DNA of 64,000 bases from Notospermus geniculatus (GCA_002633025.1 NMRB01001018.1:85071-149070); one strand, 5' to 3'; positions 10,309 through 21,251 are shown, numbered from the stretch's first letter. Program-made: numbers and translations. Notes: generated by a model not told the origin, from the letters alone.

Positions 10309-11052
10309 AAATACACAGTACAGAGTTGAAATGGATGTGGACCCTTAAAACCATCACCCCCTCAGGTCTTAACACAAGATGCTGAGGTTGTGAGTTCCTA
10401 GTTTGGCATTCGTGTTCTTCTCACTCTCTCCCCCTGGTAGGCCTATTTCGTTTTAGGTTCTCCAGTTGTGGAGGGCACGTGGCTCCCCTTCTGGTCTAGG
10501 CCTTGTTTCCCCCCCCCCCCTTGCTCTATTCCTCCTCGCCCTATTCTTCTCATTGCTCAGTGATTTGCATTATCCATTCTGGTTTTTTCCTACAAATCTG
10601 GAAGTTGACTTCCTTTATATTCTCTTACTTTGTGTTGACCTTTGTGCATCTTTTCGCTTTGTGCTTGTTATGTATTACACATGTCATATTTATTAAACCC
10701 TTTTCTTTCAGCTAAATCAGTTTCTCCTTAATTACATCCACTCTCTTTATTAGGTCCAGCAACCATCCGTGGGGCTTGGACACTTTTCTTTCCTTAATTA
10801 CATCCACTCCCTGAATTAGGTCCAGCAACCATCCGTGGTGCTTGGACACTATTCTTTCCTTAATTGCTCACTCATCCTGTCTACATAGGTTAGTTCCACC
10901 TTCGGGTTTCAGCTCAGTCTTTTCTAGAGTTTCAGATTGTAAAGTTCCACTTGAAAAAGACCCCGGTTGGGGTCGAAAATTCGTGAATTCTGGAGATTGA
11001 CTTCTTGCTTATTATCATTTTGTGTGTAAATTTTGTGCTATTCTGTATCGTG
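10309..11052. mobile_element. 744-base insertion flanked by an 11-base target duplication
   Basis: GTAATACATTA occurs at 10298-10308 and 11053-11063. The copy-2 block runs uninterrupted across this place (about 30800-30822). No inverted ends. The interior has a poly-C tract (10509-10520), a 66-base tandem duplication (10725-10857) and, near the right end, a GACCCCGGTTGGGGTC hairpin followed by GAAAATTC. The long target duplication and lack of inverted ends suggest a retroelement (LINE or Penelope-like 3' fragment); the class is inference. Confidence 0.7.
10725..10857 (+). repeat. two tandem 66-base units
   Basis: Units start TCCTTAATTACATCCACTC at 10725 and 10791 and share AGGTCCAGCAACCATCCGTG. 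They lie inside the 744-base insertion. Confidence 0.85.
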
Positions 11053-11659
11053 GTAATACATTATAGGGTCTAAAACCGGCGAGAAAAAAGTTAGCTGTAC
11101 ATGGACACTTGAATTTGTAATACAAGTCTGTATAAGTATTGCAATGGAATTCCAATGAACGATTTTAAGAATCTTAATTAGGGGTATAAAGCTACTGAAT
11201 TGAAATGTCCATCACGTGATTTCAGACACCTCAGACATCAGACTGACCAAAAATCCATGTTGGATCTGTTCGGCTAATTGGTACTCAAAATCGGGCTGGC
11301 TCAGGGACTATATGCCTGGTTTTGGCAGAACGGGTCACATTTATTCCCACATTACTATAGATACCATTGTCAGCCAGGAGGGAACGGTCATACACCGATG
11401 TATGAAACATATTCAAACTGACTTATCGTCAAGACCGTGTCAACAGGAATCCGTATAGTTTGTTGTAAATCTCTAGTTCAGTAATTGTATTTCTAGAAGC
11501 CTTACATATTCGGGAAGACCTCGAGTTTTTCCTGTTCGACCCAAGCCAAATCTCACCGTGACCAACAATAAAACATCGATCAGTATTTTGGTTCCCAAAC
11601 CCGCCGCTAGGGCCAGAAGGCTTCGGTTCTGGCTGCCATTTTATTGCTGACGTCATTGT

Positions 11660-11890
11660 AGGATAGACTGGTACCCGGTCTTCTGGGCAGCTTGCATTCG
11701 AAGACCGGTGAAAGCAAATGATGTAAGCCGGATTCCCGGCTAGTGACGTCATTCTACAGCTCCAAGAGCAATAGACCGACGCTGAAATATAGACCAGCGG
11801 GCGCCATGATGGTTTTAGGCATTTGCTTGCGTCTGTCCTAGTATTTTTAAACAGGACAGTGTTCGGTCTAATTGTAGGAGTCCATTTTCC
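11660..11890 (+). repeat. dispersed repeat, inverted pair of 51810-52240
   Basis: Shared TAGACTGGTACCCGGTCTTC, GCAGCTTGCATTCGAAGACC and ATAGACCAGCGGGCGCCATG blocks. The 51.8-52.2 kb copy is on the other strand and carries extra sequence in the middle. Also present in copy 2 (about 31780-31995). Confidence 0.65.
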
Positions 11891-12416
11891 CCCTGTCTAA
11901 AAAGGGCGATGGTTTTGAGCTTTTGTTACAGATCTGTGACGCATACAAAGATTCTCATCAAGAAACTTCCTCGGTGTTGCCATTCCGCGCGATTCGGCAT
12001 GTTCGATTACATTTAGCACCCACGTGGTTACGGTTACCCTATTCTAAAAATAACCCGTGATGTCAACATAATGATCTATAAATAGATCCGCGACGAGTTT
12101 TATGCCGCAAAGATGGCAGTCAGAACCGAAGTCTTCTAGCACTAGCGGCGGCTTCGGGAACCAAAATGGGTCGATCAGTTGAAGAAATTCATTGCGCTGT
12201 GACATGCAGGAGCTCCCGAAATCAGCTGATCATGCCAGTTGTGTGCATGGGTGGTTATTAGTGCCACTGTATGCATGAGGTACGTTCTAAAATACGGGCC
12301 ATGGTCTCCAGGGGGCTATTCTGGAAACTGGACGATGGCCACCCAGGTGAGCACATGGTTCTTGGACCATTTCATTAGGGTTGGATTCAGCAACCCTCGT
12401 ATTAGCTCTCAGTTAT

Positions 12417-12523
12417 GATTTTTAACTTGCATCAGATTCAACAGATGTTACTACATTGTCAGGAATGATGTGGTCTTCCAAGCTTGATGACGATAAAATC
12501 ACTGCTGCACCCGCCGTCATCAT
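12417..12523 (+). repeat. 105-base direct repeat flanking a satellite-like array (left)
   Basis: Begins GATTTTTAACTTGCATCAGA and recurs at 14478-14581. In copy 2 the same pair lies at about 32945-33050 and 33995-34100. Confidence 0.8.
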
Positions 12524-12528
12524 TATTA

Positions 12529-13047
12529 GAGAGGATGCGCAGCGTCACGACTCCCACTCCCACTCCGAGGTGACACCCTTTTTGCGTCTTACGTCATCAG
12601 TTACTGCAGGGGTTTCCCGGTGAAGTCGGTGAAGTCGGTCGGAAAAACGAGTTGAAAGCATCGAAGTCGTAAGTGGTTTCCCACTTGCTTTTTCTCTTGT
12701 TTGAGCAGGTGTTAAATATGATTAAGGTTGACATAGCATTCTTTGAACATTATTCTTGAAACACTGATCCCTTTTATCGGGATGGAGGGTGCTGAACACA
12801 TCAAATTTACGTGTTTTTTTGGTGTGCCAAAATCGTGAAAAAAGGCGGCGTAGGCGCGCTACACATGGCCTACAGATCCATGACGTTGGTTGGGGACCAC
12901 TGCGTGAAGGACGACGTCATGTGACGTCGCCCACGTCGTAATCACTTCACGTCTTGCGCAACCTGAAAAACGACGCTACGAGTTCCGAGAACGACTCCGA
13001 GACCAACTCGGAGTGGGAGTGGGAGTCGTGACGCTGCGCATCCTCTC
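12529..13047. mobile_element. 519-base TA-flanked MITE, present in copy 1 only
   Basis: A TIR of about 41 bases without mismatch starts GAGAGGATGCGCAGCGTCAC at both ends. TA directly outside each end (12527-12528, 13048-13049). Copy 2 shows the empty site at about 33045-33056. The ends consist of repeated CCCACT words. No coding capacity. Confidence 0.85.
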
Positions 13048-13129
13048 TAATGTCCCCCGGAGCCCTCGGAGGGGGACTTGAAAATACAGGCCGTCCGTCC
13101 ACCTATGCCGCTCGCCGCTAGTCCCTTCC

Positions 13130-14440
13130 GCTGTATAACTTAAAGGCCTGTCTACACGATCATACATTTGTTCAAAACATCGTCATACATCTGTATGATA
13201 ATGTTCATGGACAAATGTATGATCGTGTGGACTATTTTCCCAACAAACTTGAACATGTAATGATAATTTTTAGCTGCATGTTTCATCTTGCCAACAAATG
13301 CACAACATCCCCCAAAAATTGTATGTTTATGGACAAATGTATGATCGTGTGGACGATTTTCCCAACAAAATTGAATAGCATCCAACATCATCCTTTCTCC
13401 ATCATACTTCATCATACAAATGTCCATGAATGTTGGACTGTAGATCGAAATCCACAACAAACTTGAACATCATCATACAAGTTTATGATGCTGTTTTGAA
13501 CAATGTATGATGACATATGATGATATTCAAAATTTTTGCTGCATTGTGTAGACGGAAATCCACGACAAACTTGGGCATCATCATACATCATCATACAAAT
13601 GTATGATGATGTTTTGAACAAATGTATGATCGTGTAGACAGGCCTTGAACGACTGAAAATTTTGGATTCATATTTGGTGGAGGGGTGTATCACGAGACAA
13701 AGGTGTGTCGCGTGAAAGAATCGGCCAAATCCGATTCTCCACTTTGCCACCAGGGGCCAAAAGCCACCAAAGCACAAAAACTGTGATACGCCTTTAATAC
13801 TGAACGGAATTTCACAAAATTTTTATGGTAGGCTCATCTAGCAAGGGTACATAATATACTCTGTGCGTTTTCAATTTAATTCATTTTTCAGCCCTGTAGG
13901 GGGCGCTTTATAAAAACCACATAAGTTCCCTTCCGCTCTGTAACTTCTGAACGACTGAAAATTTTGGGTTGATATTTGGTGGGGGATGTACCATGGGCCA
14001 ACGGTGTGTCGGGTGAAAGAATCGGCCAAATCTGATTCTCCACATTGCCACCAGGGGGCCAAAAGCCGAAACACAAAAACTGTGATTTTGCCTTTAATAC
14101 TGAACGGAATTTCATCAAAGTTTTATGACAGGCTCATCTAGCAAGGGTACATAATATATCATAGGATTTTAAAGTTTAATTGATTTTTCAGCCCTGAAGG
14201 GGGCACTTTGTAAAATCCACAAAAGTTTCCTTCCGCTCTGTAACTTCGGAACGACTGAACATTTTGGGTTGATATTTGGTGGAGGGATGTATCATGGGCC
14301 AACGATGTGTCGCGTCAAATAATCGACCAAATCTGATTTTCCACTTTGCCACCAGGGGGCCAAAAAGCCGAATCACATAAACTGTGATTGTGCCATAAAT
14401 ACTGAACGGAATCTTCAAAATACATGACCGTCGGACTTGC
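13130..14440 (+). repeat. satellite-like tandem array, about 300-base unit
   Basis: Units are marked by GAACGACTGA at 13647, 13949 and 14249 (spacing 302 and 300). Each contains TTGGTGGAGGGATGTATCA-type, TTTGCCACCAGGGG and CTCATCTAGCAAGGGTACAT blocks. The array also exists in copy 2 at 33140-33960. The first unit here is split by the element at 13143-13646. Confidence 0.85.
13143..13646. mobile_element. 504-base TIR element, present in copy 1 only
   Basis: Perfect TIR of about 39 bases starting AAGGCCTGTCTACACGATCA. The interior has several further copies of ACAAATGTATGATCGTGTGG. Empty site in copy 2 at 33158-33166. A TTA lies outside the left end, but no matching TTA lies outside the right end. 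Confidence 0.8.
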
Positions 14441-14477
14441 ACCCGGGGCGACGGGGGACGTTCAATGCTGTGCTTGT

Positions 14478-14581
14478 GATTTTTAACTTGCATCAGATTC
14501 AACAGATGTTACTACATTGTCAGGAATGATCTGATCTTTCAAGCTAGATGACGATAAAATCACTGCTGCACCCGTCATCAT
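14478..14581 (+). repeat. 105-base direct repeat flanking the array (right)
   Basis: Partner of 12417-12523; both end with CACTGCTGCACCCG. Confidence 0.8.
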
Positions 14582-15146
14582 TTTTATAATCTCAGTGTGT
14601 TGATAAAATCTCTCTCTGACAGATTTATCTAGCATTATTAGCGAAATAGAGAAATAGAAAAATCACACATCACATTTCATCAGATATAGAATTTGTGCGA
14701 GCCGTCTGTTTACTTTCTGTAGAAAGCAGCAGACGTGACATGAATCCGCCTATGACGTCATAGCAAAGAAATGCAGTCTCTGGGACAATCTCGTCCCCTC
14801 AGTTCAATGCCACATTAAAGGGAGACTCCACTCATTGTGTGAATTTCTGAATTTTTGAAATATCGTTCATACATTCAAATTCATTGATATCTGCAACATG
14901 TCAGATTTTTTAAAAATCAGCAAACTCATCATTTTACGAGTTTTAATTGAATCCCAAGGGGACCATTGCACAGCACATGTGATGTCATATGTGCTCAATG
15001 CATATTTATGAAGGTACAACCAATAGGCCTAGGCAGTTACAGTAGAATAGCTCATTCACTACAAAGGTCGTCAGCCTATTGACACTTGTGACATCACAAT
15101 TCATGGCATTAGTCTCTATGGATTGATAAAAATTCAAAAGCTTACA

Positions 15147-15335
15147 CTTCGTAGATACGAAGTGGAAATTTAAAAATTCAAGATGCACCAACACTCTCTC
15201 GGTCTTACATGATATGTATGCTAAAGACGCACTGGTAGCAGGGACATTTGTGGTACCAACCATCTCCTGAAATACATGAGGTCCTGGAAATGAAGTCCAA
15301 TTTCGTATTTCGTACTTTGTGTTTCGTCAGATTTG
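15147..15335 (+). mobile_element. right half of the TTCGCAAA..CTGACG miniature family
   Basis: Matches the right half of the complete element 61957-62341 (ACGAAGTGGAAATTTAAAAA, ACTCTCTCGGTCTTACATGA, ACCAACCATCTCCTGAAA). The terminal 26 bases present in copy 2 (34850-34875) are deleted here between two TTGC words. Confidence 0.7.
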
Positions 15336-15545
15336 CAGACTGCGCTTATTACACATTATTTCTGTCTTCTTTTCTTCCAGATATTGTAACAGTTCTTAAG
15401 AATTACAAGTTTATCAAGAGGGAAAAAGGTAGGTGCCGTTTTATTTTCATGACTAAGTGACGCCGGTGTAGCATTTTTGAATGTCCGGTGAAGACCTGTG
15501 TCTCAAAAAAACAACCAATTTGGAATAGGTGGAACTAAAGCTTTA

Positions 15546-15672
15546 GGGCCATATTCATAAAGGGTGTTTAAGACTTAGACGCGTGTAACTTCACTAAATG
15601 CACACACTTCCACCATGCATTTGAGGAAGTTACACGTGTCTAAATCTTAAACACCCTTTTTGAATATGGCCC
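15546..15672. mobile_element. 127-base hairpin MITE (GGGCCATATTCATAAAGGGT)
   Basis: Near-perfect inverted repeat over most of its length. The copy-2 counterpart is at 35086-35212, so the insertion predates the separation of the two blocks. Confidence 0.85.
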
Positions 15673-16548
15673 TGTAAAGCGTTAAAATGAATTGATCATA
15701 ACAGTGCGCTGGCCTAAATCACAACAAACATAAAGGTTTAATTAACTTACAAATTTAGCATTTTATAAATGTGGACAGTATCCCTTTAAACCTCAACAGA
15801 TTTGCATTCTGACTCTTCCATTTGATAGGCAAGACCCTTCTGCATGTTTAGTGCAAATTTTGTTGAATTCAGAGTAGTTGATCTTATGATACAAAAGGAC
15901 TGAATTAATGAGAACCCCACGAACGATGAGAGCGCAGGGTCATCTGTGTACATTTGAACAGGCTAACGTACATTTGCACGTGGAACACTAATTGTGCTGA
16001 AAATAGCTCTGTTATCCTCAGAAATGGAATTCAAGGCATCAAGTTGGCAGATTCATATACCCCACTACCATAAAAGGTTGAAGCTCCTGCCTATTACGTA
16101 AAGCCAAAATTCAGGCAGTGAGAGACATCTGGTGGCAACACATGAAGTGTATCCCTCAGTTACTTCATCGTTCGCAGCTAAACCTTTATGTTTGATTCCT
16201 TTATGGTGCTACGTTTAACTGCTCCAGATCATTTAGATTGGGCATGCAATGGCGTAGTAAGACCAATAATTGTAAATTGATCACTGGCGTGGGAGATAGT
16301 GGAACTAAACATCGAGTTTATTGGCCAAGTGGGAAGGAGAGAGAACAACGCTGCCTACGAATAGGTCTTATTTGTTACAGTGCATGGGTCTGACATTTCG
16401 TTGGACGCGGGTGGTCGGTGTTAGGCTAAGTCAACGGCGTCTCTAGTATGTAAGACGAACGCGTTTTGCGTAGCAATGGCGATTTCAAATATGGGAATAA
16501 AACTAATGCCTGATTTTTACTTGGAAAATAAGGAATAGTGGGATATTA

Positions 16549-16640
16549 GGGAGGTTTCGCAAATCTGACGAAAAAACGAAATACGAATTACGAAATTGGA
16601 CTTCACTTCCATGACGTAATGCATTTCGGGAGATGCTGAC
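16549..16640 (+). mobile_element. left half of the TTCGCAAA..CTGACG miniature family
   Basis: GGGAGGTTTCGCAAATCTGA after TTA, then ACGAAATTGGACTTCACTTC, as at 61957 onward. The copy-2 equivalent is at 36090-36180. Confidence 0.65.
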
Positions 16641-17173
16641 AATACCATGGCGTGGTCCTTTAATTTCACAGTAAGCATGGTTGCCACTTTTTCTCGACAG
16701 CCGGCGCCACTGCGCCACTCTCCAACCCAAGGGACCAACTACGTTGTCGGCAAATTGACCCGATTTACTACGTACATTTCGTAATGCATTTTTGTAGTTC
16801 ATGTTGCTGCCGCTAGGTGGCTCCCTCTACGTCGGCAGTCAAATAACGCATTAGAGATCCAATAGCGTGCTCCTTTACAATGTAATATGAAAGTGGAAGG
16901 TTTATAATGATCTCAGTGTACTCTCTATGCCCTTGTAGGTTGTAGAACAGCTGGTGAAGCAGTTCCACTCGCCCTTGACTCAAAAGCACGGAGACACTTG
17001 TGACGACCTCTTCAGAAAAACTTAAGCCTGTACATACATGTACTGATGGCATTCTAGTTCAGAGGAAGTCAGTGTAGGCTACCAATCCAAAGCAGCGTGA
17101 GCAATTTTTCAGTAGGTTAGCCCAATATCGGCCGAGGGCCAAATTACATGTACCATATCTTGGGCAAACTTAA

Positions 17174-17392
17174 AGGGACCTATAGTCAGCTACCTGTTAG
17201 GCTCCCATCAGTTGGGTGACTTCGCTACAGGTGGCACTAGCAAATGAAAACCTAAAGATTTTGGCGCAAGTTTTGATGTTTACTGTATTTTACTTGCAAT
17301 AGGCTACATGTCACAGTTAGATTATCATGTCAGCCGATCGGTGTAATAAGCATATCAAAATGCTTATGAGGAGGCTGCCCTTTTAAACCTTC
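17174..17392 (+). mobile_element. complete 219-base TTAA-flanked miniature element
   Basis: TTAA at 17170-17173 and 17393-17396. Ends AGGGACCTATAGTCAGC and GGAGGCTGCCCTT. Related members at 8097, 37197 and 46245. Confidence 0.65.
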
Positions 17393-17797
17393 ATAGAGCA
17401 GCACTGTATGTTGTGGCTTGCGGGGACAAATCTACTCTCTGCCTCCAAAGGCAGACTAAAAGCAGCCATACACAATGGTAGGCCTTTCGCTGCGATAAAA
17501 GATGTGGGATATGTTTCGTTGTGGTACCATTTCGTCACGTTGCGTGACTCATGGGCATTTCCTGGGACCGACTGCATTAGTCTTGCGCAAGAAATTGACA
17601 ACCGTTGCATTCATAACTCCTCAATAGTCATAACTTTAAAAGCGTACTCTTTCATATCACAATTAAATCGAAGGAACGAGCAATCCGGTAGTGTCTCCGG
17701 TCTCGGCGGTATTAGAATTGCAGTATTGTCCAGCTTAGGATCTTAGGTGAGTAGCAGTTCATTCCCGGCTCTTCACGTCCGTCGCATGGGACAGTAA

Positions 17798-17950
17798 GGC
17801 TGCTTTTCCACGAGGCGTTTGCGGGCGCGGAATAGGAGGCGGGCGCGGGTGGAAAAAATCGAACCAACGTATTTCCCATTTAGCTGTTTCACCCGCACCC
17901 GCTCCCGCCACCGAAACCGCGTCCGCAAACGTCTCGTGGAAAAGCAGCCT
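17798..17950. mobile_element. PIF/Harbinger-like hairpin MITE with TAA duplication
   Basis: TAA (17795-17797), GGCTGCTTTTCCACGAGGCG ... inverted copy ... GCAGCC, TAA (17951-17953). A second copy at 50831-50977 has lost its right end. Confidence 0.85.
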
Positions 17951-17953
17951 AAG

Positions 17954-18083
17954 GGCTGATTCATACTCGCTTGCGGACCGTCAAGCGCATGAAACTGATC
18001 GCAGGTTTCCACGACGTGAATGTGCACACGCAGTGAAATTGATCATAGTCGGCGCAAAATCCGGACGGAGTATGAATCAGCCT
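17954..18083 (-). mobile_element. PIF/Harbinger-like MITE abutting the previous one
   Basis: Opposite-strand copy of 8295-8425. It shares the TAA at 17951-17953 with the preceding element and has TAA again at 18084-18086. Confidence 0.85.
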
Positions 18084-18094
18084 TAAGCCGTCGT

Positions 18095-18240
18095 GCCTTG
18101 TACCTTGTGTCTTTGCAAGGGCAAGAAAAAGACCCCATCCAAAGTGAGCAATACAACATGTATAGTATAAGTACATGTAGCTTGAAATGGCCTCTTCTGT
18201 ACTTACCAGGGCCAATGATGCTATGGCGTCGGCCCTGACG
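18095..18240 (+). repeat. dispersed repeat ending in a CAGGGCC..GGCCCTG hairpin
   Basis: CCTTGTACCTTGTGTCTTTG ... CAGGGCCAATGATGCTATGG ... GGCCCTGACGGAAAAA. Copies at 20343-20490, at 37350-38100 (split by a SINE) and at 40275-40410 on the other strand. Holds the empty site CTTACCA (18202-18208) for that SINE. Confidence 0.7.
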
Positions 18241-18251
18241 GAAAAAGCAGT

Positions 18252-18535
18252 CACTGTAAAAAATCGTCCGGTCCCATGGGTACAAATACTGATTTCCCCA
18301 TGGGTTCAAATGACCCAACTGGGTAGCGTAAACCTAGAAGTAGGTCAGTTGGACCCGAAAGCTGCTCATGGGTGCCAGCACCCCACGGGTAGTAGCATCG
18401 TCGATGGGCCAAGTGACCTATGAAACTGGTCATTATGGGTTACTGCAACCTAAGGACCTATTCATTTCATACCCGAAGAACAAATATTCTGGGTACCATA
18501 ACCCATTCTCTTTTACCCACTTAAAGAAACCCATG
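18252..18535 (+). mobile_element. CACTGTAAAAA-type element, right end lost
   Basis: Starts CACTGTAAAAAATCG; the interior (GACCTATGAAACTGGTCATT, GAACAAATATTCTGGGTACC) matches the complete member at 27858-28251. Confidence 0.65.
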
Positions 18536-18557
18536 GCAAACGGCTCCAGTCAGGGGA

Positions 18558-18612
18558 CAAGGAATCTGATAGCCTAGTGGTTATCACGTCCGCTTAGCAA
18601 GCGGCAGGTCCA
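18558..18612 (+). mobile_element. tRNA-like 5' fragment (SINE head)
   Basis: TAGCCTAGTGG fits a Pol III A box. It is followed by an anticodon-like stem-loop CCGCTTAGCAAGCGG, as in tRNA-Val-type heads. The sequence stops before a T arm and B box, so it is not a functional tRNA. Confidence 0.5.
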
Positions 18613-19104
18613 CGGCCAATAATGCTATGGCGTCGGCCCTGACGGAAAAATCAAATGAGTAGAGTAAGTATGAATCGCAACTTGAAATTGACTTCCTCAA
18701 ACGCCCTTGGCGTCACTTTCTTTCAAAGGTCGCTCGGTTGACCCGGACGGGAAGGTTCCACTCTAGTACACTCAAATCACCTTCAATCATCATTATCGTC
18801 AGCACGTGATGCCCGTTTTCTAAATCAAAAGTAATAACGTCTCATTTGGGGGCACTTGGCGAACTGAAAACGGTGATTTGATACAGGTGGATGGTAAATA
18901 TGGCGTGTTGCAGTACCTACGACCTTTATAATGTTCAGTACATATTTACCATTAACAGGGATTAATTCTTTGGAATTCATTGTTATAACGTTCCATTTGA
19001 GTTATCTTGAACAGTCAAAGTACTTTTCTTGCATCATTCAAGACATTATGGTTGATGTCAGGTTCATTATTAGGGAGGTTAAGAAATCAAACGATAAAAT
19101 AATA

Positions 19105-19248
19105 GGGAGCTTTCGAAATCAAACGATAAACGTTGACGACAACTTTATTTTTGAACCGAAAATGCAATGCAAAATCTGGTTAATGTGTAGTATGAAAAAT
19201 AACGTTGTCGTAAAGTTTTGGTTTACCGTTTGATTTCGAAACCTCCCC
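19105..19248. mobile_element. GGGAGNTT-family MITE nested in another copy of its own family
   Basis: Left GGGAGCTTTCGAAATCAAAC, right GTTTGATTTCGAAACCTCCC. The outer copy begins at 19073 (GGGAGGTTAAGAAATC) and continues after 19248 until the N gap. The same arrangement is at about 38984-39240 in copy 2. Confidence 0.7.
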
Positions 19249-19290
19249 ATTGTAAACTTTACGACAACGTTATTTTTCATACTACACATT

Positions 19291-19560
19291 NNNNNNNNNN
19301 NNNNNNNNNNNNNNNNNNNNNNNNNNNNNNNNNNNNNNNNNNNNNNNNNNNNNNNNNNNNNNNNNNNNNNNNNNNNNNNNNNNNNNNNNNNNNNNNNNNN
19401 NNNNNNNNNNNNNNNNNNNNNNNNNNNNNNNNNNNNNNNNNNNNNNNNNNNNNNNNNNNNNNNNNNNNNNNNNNNNNNNNNNNNNNNNNNNNNNNNNNNN
19501 NNNNNNNNNNNNNNNNNNNNNNNNNNNNNNNNNNNNNNNNNNNNNNNNNNNNNNNNNNNN
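19291..19560. other. assembly gap (270 N)
   Basis: Copy 1 of the large block ends exactly here. Confidence 0.99.
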
Positions 19561-19561
19561 A

Positions 19562-19694
19562 AGGCTGATTCATACTCCGTCCGGATTTTGCGCCGACTAT
19601 GATCAATTTCACTGCGTGTGCACATTCACGTCGTGGAAACCTGCGATCAGTTTCATGCGCTTGACGGTCCGCAAGCGAGTATATGAATCAGCCC
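19562..19694 (+). mobile_element. PIF/Harbinger-like MITE
   Basis: Third copy of the AGGCTGATTCATACTC element. The left flank is in the gap; TTA follows at 19695-19697. Confidence 0.8.
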
Positions 19695-19697
19695 TTA

Positions 19698-19837
19698 AGG
19701 AGGAAGCTCCCGTGTGCGGTGCGATTCGAAGCTTCGTGCAGGCGTGGCGAAAAATATCAAACTGGTTTGATATTGGCTGCAGCGCCTCGAATGACGAAAA
19801 TCTGTCGTAAATCGCACCGCACACGGGAGCTTCCTCC
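19698..19837. mobile_element. hairpin MITE abutting the previous one
   Basis: AGGAGGAAGCTCCCGTGTGC and its inverted copy at the right end. TTA at 19695-19697 (shared with the preceding element) and 19838-19840. Confidence 0.85.
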
Positions 19838-19994
19838 TTAATAAGGCAAGTGCCACGAATGAACTTTTCCGTAAGCAGGAAGCTCTCGTGTGCGCCAGGC
19901 TTCGATGAAATTCACCATGTTCCCGCTTGAATTTCCGTTTGAAAACATTCAGATATATTGAGTCAGTCCTTTACTTGATGGTAAACGTGTAAAA

Positions 19995-20145
19995 TTCAAA
20001 ATGGACTCTTCAGGAAAAATTAGGGCTAGAAGTAGGGTGTAGTTTCAGAATTAAATGGCAAATAAGGCTGGCTTGACTTTCGACGTCATACTTTTAACTG
20101 AGTTGTTCGTCCGCGCCACGTCACGGAGTAGTTCCTCCGGTTCCT
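19995..20145 (-). repeat. inverted fragment of the large duplicated block
   Basis: Reverse complement of about 9985-10110 and 30290-30370 (TAATGAGGAACCGGCGGAAC, CCGTGACGTGGCGC). Shows that part of the block exists a third time, inverted. Confidence 0.65.
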
Positions 20146-20342
20146 CATTGATGCAGTGTACTGTCCTCTTGAAAGGGTCACAGAGACTGGTAAAAAACCA
20201 ACCAAACTTGGCCTGAAGATGCATCAGTTGCATATCCGGCCAGAAACAGATAGAGATATCAATAGCCCAAGGTGCAGTGACTTGAGGATAGAAAGGATTT
20301 ATTGGAAATGAAGTAGGATTTTGAGGGATGGCCCCAAACCTT

Positions 20343-20490
20343 TGGCCGGTAGTGTACCTTGTACCTTGTGCCTTTGCAAGGGCAAGTAAAAGACCCCATC
20401 CAAGTGAGGAACATGAGTAGCTTGAGATGGCCTCTTCCGTAAAACCAGGGCCAGTTATGCTTTGGCTTCGGCCCTGGTGGAAAAGTCTAA
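20343..20490 (+). repeat. copy of the 18095-18240 dispersed repeat
   Basis: Same order of CCTTGTACCTTGTGCCTTTG and CAGGGCC..GGCCCTGGTGG blocks. Confidence 0.65.
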
Positions 20491-20649
20491 TACAAATACA
20501 AATGCGACCCACCACCACAAAACCAGTCAGAAGTCGCTCTGAGGTTGGCAGGTTGGGACTGAATTATCTGGCAATTTCAGTATTGTCTGTCTATTGTGAA
20601 ATTTGAGTGATTCTATTTCTTTCTTTATCTCCTGGTGTCATCTCAGTAG

Positions 20650-21169
20650 CCTTGGTTACACCTTTCTGAAAAAACCCGGACTTTTCGAAGCCAGGTGTAA
20701 TGTATGAGAAAGCCTCCCGTATGACAATGCCCGCTTTATTGTTCGGCGGACACTCAAATACAGAAAAACATGTTGATCAGTGCCTCCCCCATTGTCACGT
20801 CGCGGCTTATTCCGTCAATCTTTTCTTGGGAGGCACTGGCAAACGGGGGGCAGTGAAAAACATTACACCGGGTCTGAAATAAGCCCGGTGTAACGTCGAT
20901 CAGTGTTCCCCGTATTTCTGTGTTTTTCTTATTGTTTCCCTCCTGACGGATTAAGCGGCAACTAACCCAACAAGAATCATTCTAGGCCGCGTCTATTGTT
21001 GGGGAACACTGAGCTACAGAAACACTCACAGATGTTACACTTGGCTTTTTGAGCATATGCGGCATGTATAGGTTTTAAAAGCCCGGGCTTTATTTAGACA
21101 CGGCGATTCATGAGTGTAAACGCAAAAAGCCCGTGCTGAGCCCGGACTTTTATGTAGTGTAAACAAGGT
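20650..21169. mobile_element. TIR element containing two further elements
   Basis: Left CCTTGGTTACACCTTTCTG with CCCGGACTTTT, right AGCCCGGACTTTTATGTAGT and GTAAACAAGG. The host is interrupted by GGTGTAA-type elements (about 20695-20880 and 20885-21040). Confidence 0.55.
20885..21040. mobile_element. CCGGTGTAACG-family MITE
   Basis: CCGGTGTAACGTCGATCAGT ... TGTTGGGGAACACTGAGC ... GATGTTACAC. Near-identical to 52467-52620 and related to 45618-45780 and 59914-60093. Confidence 0.7.
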
Positions 21170-21251
21170 TAGTATGATTAGGCTCATTTTCCGTACGACT
21201 TCCGACTGGTTTTGTGGTGGAGGGTCACATACATGTATGTGGAAAACAGAG

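Larger units (their letters stand above)
5165..19290 (+). repeat. large duplicated block, copy 1
   Basis: Colinear with 23640-39246 in the same orientation, in this order: 5183, 7529, 9535, 11064, 13650, 14580, 16549, 17174 and 18660-19290 correspond to 23654, 26752, 29848, 30822, 33164, 34090, 36090, 37197 and 38125-39210. In one sample (15061-15180 against 34574-34693) I count one difference in 120 bases. Differences are mostly whole element insertions. Copy 1 alone carries those at 10309-11052, 12529-13047 and 13143-13646. The block ends at the N gap. Confidence 0.85.
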
